Below the pieces are notes generated by a model. It ran no database searches. It worked only from the letters and a program-made list of their open reading frames with translations, and was not told where the DNA came from. 64,000 nucleotides of DNA. It comes from Mesotoga sp. BH458_6_3_2_1 (GTDB lineage Bacteria; Thermotogota; Thermotogae; Petrotogales; Kosmotogaceae). Positions 60,469 through 64,000 of the stretch are shown here, one piece after another; the stretch's first letter is position 1, and each line of letters opens with the position of its first letter. Made by a program: the position numbers and the translations under genes. The stretch is taken from assembly GCF_003664995.1 (NCBI RefSeq), contig NZ_JFHL01000021.1, positions 126,880 through 190,879 on the forward strand. The letters are read 5' to 3'.

Positions 60469-61872
60469 ATGAGTCTGAAGAAGTCATTGACGTTACTATC
60501 TTTCATTTTGATTTTTGCTGCCATAGTTGGCGCAGGATCGAATCAGGCAACGAGCAACTGCGATGAAGCAAGGGAAATTGCAAGGCAAGCATATGTTTTT
60601 GCCTACCCAATGCTCGAGAATCTTCGAACCATGACTCTCCAGGCTGTACTTCCCGGTTCATTTAACAGATTTGAACACAGTGAAGGTTTGCTTGGACCTG
60701 AATTCAGAGAGATCGTCCGCCCGAATAACGATACAGTCTTTTCTGCAGCATGGCTTGATTTGAGAGCCGAACCAGTCATAATTCAAATACCTACGATATG
60801 TGAAAGATACTACTCTCTGCAATTTGTCGATATGTTTACACATAACTTCGCATATGCAGGAACAAGAACCACCGGTTGCGGAGCAGGGACTTTCTTGATC
60901 GCCGGTCCCAAGTCATCGGCAGAAGTTCCCGCGAGCGTTGATAAAGTATTCACCAGCGAAGGAAACTTCGTTTTGTGTTTAGTAAGGATTTCAATAAACC
61001 CAGAGATATTAAGTGAGTTTGACGCGATACACAAAATTCAAGAGAGATTTCTAGTCCAGCCCCTTAGTTCCTTCTGCGGTTATGAAGCTCCTGAACCAAT
61101 CAGAATGGATGTCTTCCCGGTCTTCAGACAGGAACGAGCCGAGTCGGCCGGTTTTATCTCCTATCTGAACTTCCTTCTAGGCCAGCTAGAAATTCATCCA
61201 TCTGAGAAAGCATTGATCGAGCGATTCGGCCTTATTGGAATAGGACCGAATCTCCCGTTTGACGAATCAGATCTTAACTCCGAGATACGGGCTGCAATTG
61301 AGCAAGGGGTTGAAGATGCCATAGAAATCATACTCAGACCAGATGAACTGCTGGGAACTACTAAGAATGGCTGGAGTCTTACAAATCGAGTCTTCGGTAA
61401 TCGAAACCAGATGCAGGGTAAGTATGAGATTCGAGCTTCGGCGGCGTACATAGGTCTCTATGGAAACGATCTTGAGGAAGCCTACTATCCCATAAGTTAT
61501 GCAGATGCCGATGGAAAATCTTATGATGGCTCAAAGTATAATTACCTGATCCATTTTGAAAGCCACGAAATTCCACCCGTTGGACCGGGTGGATTCTGGT
61601 CCATCACAATCTACGATGAAGACCAGTTCATGGTACCAAATCCAATGAACAGATACTCAATAGGTGATCGGTCAAGATTGTCATATAACGATGACGGGTC
61701 TCTCGACATCTACATACAACACGCTTCGCCTGGAGTTGATCATGAAAACAACTGGCTTCCGGCTCCAGATGGAAAGTTTTCACTGTCGCTAAGAATGTAT
61801 ATGCCTTCACCGAGAGCCCTTGATCCTCTCTACTGCCCTCCTGGAGTGGAAAAAGAAAAATCAGGAGACTAG
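60469..61872 (+). CDS. Exported DUF1254/DUF1214 domain protein
   Basis: A 467-residue protein with a signal peptide (KKSLTLLSFILIFAAIVGAG). An N-terminal DUF1254 domain (about 35-175) has ARQAYVFAYPMLENLRTM, VRPNNDTVFSAAWLDL and RYYSLQFVDMFTHNFAYAGTRT. A C-terminal DUF1214 domain (about 350-455) has YLIHFESHEIPPVGPGGFWSITIYD and IYIQHASPG. The pair is widespread in bacteria as periplasmic beta proteins, but no biochemical role is firmly established. GAGGAG precedes the ATG. The length is normal. It is a single gene; the nearby palindrome and MerR regulator may control it, though neither link is shown. Confidence 0.88.
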   Translation: MSLKKSLTLLSFILIFAAIVGAGSNQATSNCDEAREIARQAYVFAYPMLENLRTMTLQAVLPGSFNRFEHSEGLLGPEFREIVRPNNDTVFSAAWLDLRAEPVIIQIPTICERYYSLQFVDMFTHNFAYAGTRTTGCGAGTFLIAGPKSSAEVPASVDKVFTSEGNFVLCLVRISINPEILSEFDAIHKIQERFLVQPLSSFCGYEAPEPIRMDVFPVFRQERAESAGFISYLNFLLGQLEIHPSEKALIERFGLIGIGPNLPFDESDLNSEIRAAIEQGVEDAIEIILRPDELLGTTKNGWSLTNRVFGNRNQMQGKYEIRASAAYIGLYGNDLEEAYYPISYADADGKSYDGSKYNYLIHFESHEIPPVGPGGFWSITIYDEDQFMVPNPMNRYSIGDRSRLSYNDDGSLDIYIQHASPGVDHENNWLPAPDGKFSLSLRMYMPSPRALDPLYCPPGVEKEKSGD

Positions 61873-62344
61873 TCTGGTTTGTCATATAGACTTTACCGAT
61901 GGCTCTTCACTTATGTGATCTCTAAATCACTTAAGCTCATTCGCAGAAGGTCGACTAAGGTCTATGTCTATTCGGAGAGAAACCTTTTCGAAGGAATCTC
62001 TCTTCTGTGTGAAACTCTGTCTCTGATACTTTCTTTTACATTTTCCTGACTCTCTACTTCAGATTATTAGCCGATTCCATCTACCAACAGCTTACTGACC
62101 GAAAAATTGAATATTCGAAGAGGAGGAGAAAGGTCAATATTTGAAATGAAACGGATACCTATCTAACACAGGAGATCAACGAAATAGTCCCTGATTGGAA
62201 TCCGATTCTTTAAACGCACCTTCCAACAAAAGAGTTACCTTAGAGAGCTGTAAACGGTATCAAAAGAGTGTTTTGCCATCCCAAAAATTCAATGATATCT
62301 GACTATGCTATCATTAGACTGTTGAATGCTTTGAGGTGAACTTC
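61873..62344 (+). other. Intergenic region
   Basis: About 470 bases before the activase gene, with GAGGTGA (62333-62339) at its end as ribosome site. No gene, terminator or clear promoter was recognised. Confidence 0.35.
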
Positions 62345-64000
62345 TTGAATAGAATCGGACTCTGCATAGGCTCAAGCACTATCTCCTGGTATGATGGGCA
62401 AACACCCAGAAGACTCTTGCACGAAGGAAATCCACTGAAAGTACTCAAGAGCTTTCTTCCAGAGATTCTTGAAACGGGTTTGGTTGTGGTAACAGGAAAG
62501 AAGGGAAGAAAACTGTTGAATCTCCCCCAGATCCCCGAAGTTGAGGCCACTGAATTTGCCTACAAAGAACTGAAAAGCAAGTACGGATATCATGAGGCAA
62601 TTGTGAGCGTGGGCGGAGAGAATTTCACCCTGTATAAGCTAAACGATAAGGGAAACATTACTGCCGTCTTCACAGGCAGTAAATGCGCTTCAGGAACAGG
62701 AGAGTTCTTTCTCCAGCAACTGAAGCGAATGGATATCGGACTCGATGACGCAAACGCCGTGGAAACAGACGAGATTTACGAGCTTTCATCAAGGTGTACC
62801 GTATTCTGCAAGAGCGACTGCACACATGCTCTCAATAAGGGAACACCTAAAGAATCCGTCCTAAATGGACTTGGAAAGGTCATGTCTGATAAGATCGGCG
62901 AACTCATGCACAGAGCTGGAGTAAAGAAGATACTTCTAGTTGGTGGAGTAACAAAAAATCGACTCATGCTCAACCATCTAAAAGAAATCGCAGAAATCAC
63001 CATACCAGACGAGGCTCTCTTCTTCGAGGCCTTCGGTGCCTATCTCCATGCCAATACTCTAGAAGAAATCGAGATAGAGAAAGAGAGTGTCTTCAAGGAA
63101 GGAGTAATGACTTTCCCGAAGAACGAGTCCCTTTCGAAGTTCGTTAACATGGTTGATTTTAAGGACATGCCTTTCAAAACAGCTGAAAGCGGCGATTCTT
63201 GCATTCTCGGCGTGGACGTTGGATCGACCACGACCAAGGCAGTTGTTATGAGAGCAAGGGACAACGCTATTCTAGCGAGTTCATATCTCAGGACTATGGG
63301 AGATCCGATAAACGCTACTCGACAGTGCCTGGATGAGATCCGTAATTCTCTAGACGTTCCCGTCGAGATAATTGGTCTCGGGGTCACCGGTTCCGGAAGG
63401 AAGATAGTGGGTCTTTATTGCGAAACGAGTGCCGTTTACAATGAGATCATGGCTCACGCAAGGGCTGCCTCATTATTTGATAGAGAAGTCGACACGATAT
63501 TTGAGATTGGCGGCCAGGATGCCAAATACACTTTCTTATCCAACGGCGTTGCCCTTGACTATGCAATGAACGAAGCCTGTTCTGCTGGTACAGGCTCGTT
63601 TCTCGAAGAATCCGCAAAGGAATCTCTGAACATAGATTACAGAGAGATTGGAGAGTATGCGCTTAAGGGTCAATCTCCCCCAAACTTCAGTGATCAGTGT
63701 GCGGCTTTTATCAGCAGCGACATAAAGACTGCAATCAACGAGGGTATCTCCAGAGAAGATATCTGCGCCGGCCTGGTTTACTCTATCTGTCTGAACTACA
63801 CAAACAGAGTAAAGGCCATGAGACCGGTCGGGAAGAAAGTCTTCATGCAGGGAGGTGTGTGTCTCAATCAAGCTGTCCCAGTTGCAATGGCGGCAGTTAC
63901 TGGAAAGGAGATAATCGTCCCACCTCATCCTGGACTCATGGGTGCCTTTGGTGTATCACTAATGGTTAAGGAAAAGCTTCAAGCGGGTCAACTGGAAGAA
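62345..64000 (+). CDS. Double-domain 2-hydroxyacyl-CoA dehydratase activase (BadF/BcrA type), partial
   Basis: An open frame of 552 codons starting at TTG with GAGGTGA upstream and running off the window. It holds two acetate-kinase-fold ATPase domains of the BadF/BadG/BcrA/BcrD family. The first (about 1-250) has CIGSSTISWYDG, CASGTGEFF, a Cys-rich SSRCTVFCKSDC segment and LLVGGVTKN. The second (about 285-552) has LGVDVGSTTTKAVV, GLGVTGSGR, IFEIGGQDAKY, CSAGTGSFLEE and SDQCAAFISSD, whose Cys residues hold the subunit-bridging [4Fe-4S] cluster in HgdC. The activase uses ATP to drive one electron into a dehydratase. Tandem versions occur in long fusion proteins with a DUF2229 and dehydratase-like part, expected just beyond the window. 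Confidence 0.9.
   Translation, partial: MNRIGLCIGSSTISWYDGQTPRRLLHEGNPLKVLKSFLPEILETGLVVVTGKKGRKLLNLPQIPEVEATEFAYKELKSKYGYHEAIVSVGGENFTLYKLNDKGNITAVFTGSKCASGTGEFFLQQLKRMDIGLDDANAVETDEIYELSSRCTVFCKSDCTHALNKGTPKESVLNGLGKVMSDKIGELMHRAGVKKILLVGGVTKNRLMLNHLKEIAEITIPDEALFFEAFGAYLHANTLEEIEIEKESVFKEGVMTFPKNESLSKFVNMVDFKDMPFKTAESGDSCILGVDVGSTTTKAVVMRARDNAILASSYLRTMGDPINATRQCLDEIRNSLDVPVEIIGLGVTGSGRKIVGLYCETSAVYNEIMAHARAASLFDREVDTIFEIGGQDAKYTFLSNGVALDYAMNEACSAGTGSFLEESAKESLNIDYREIGEYALKGQSPPNFSDQCAAFISSDIKTAINEGISREDICAGLVYSICLNYTNRVKAMRPVGKKVFMQGGVCLNQAVPVAMAAVTGKEIIVPPHPGLMGAFGVSLMVKEKLQAGQLEE

Overview
The window looks like the end of a draft contig from a mesophilic member of the Thermotogota, most like Mesotoga or Kosmotoga. 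That placement is inference. It rests on moderate GC, strong GGAGGTG ribosome sites, frequent TTG starts, many very large secreted beta-rich proteins suited to a toga-type outer sheath, a TRAP operon, a sugar ABC operon and a HD-GYP protein. No rRNA, tRNA, CRISPR array or intact insertion sequence was seen. The first 28 bases are not genomic: positions 5-28 match the Illumina P7 adapter exactly, so the contig begins there and cuts a MASE3-type membrane sensor gene.

Layout. 29-2270: broken sensor gene, then an APC amino-acid permease. 2292-10914 (minus): two giant exported proteins, a seven-repeat beta-helix protein and a lipoprotein with seven Ig-like repeats joined to a papain-like peptidase whose Asn element lies ahead of its Cys/His core. 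11122-14405: a pirin and an unknown exported protein. 15266-30162 (plus): a four-gene surface operon (LamG/SdrD/beta-helix/DUF11 protein, small DUF11-like protein, DUF11 protein, and a 2209-residue DUF11/SdrD/outer-membrane-barrel fusion). 30632-35112: a small lipoprotein, a PAS-GAF-HD-GYP phosphodiesterase and a lipoprotein with six InlB-type repeats.

35736-40350 (minus) is a catabolic operon: DapA/NanA-family lyase, TRAP transporter (dctP, dctQ, dctM) and an IclR regulator, with a KdgR-like operator ahead of the first gene. 40847-44019 (minus) is a translationally overlapping oxidative pentose phosphate operon (gnd-zwf-pgl). 44480-48393 holds a 897-residue lipoprotein of possible pore-former architecture and a small helical periplasmic protein. 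48619-54852 is a LacI regulator divergent from a sugar ABC transporter and a GH127-type (DUF1680) glycosidase. 55408-57768 is a tandem pair of lipoproteins joining the same Ig-like module to a formylglycine-enzyme fold without its catalytic cysteines. 58058-64000 carries prephenate dehydratase, a TipAL-type MerR regulator with a textbook 19-bp-spacer promoter, a DUF1254/DUF1214 exported protein, and the start of a double-domain CoA-dehydratase activase that runs off the window.

Themes. About 40 percent of the window encodes modular surface proteins that reuse a few modules (DUF11, SdrD_B, Ig-like, beta-helix, InlB). In the transporter operons a strong hairpin follows the binding-protein gene, which would let the binding protein be made in excess of the permease. 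The most novel candidates are the permuted cysteine peptidase and the DUF11/barrel operon.
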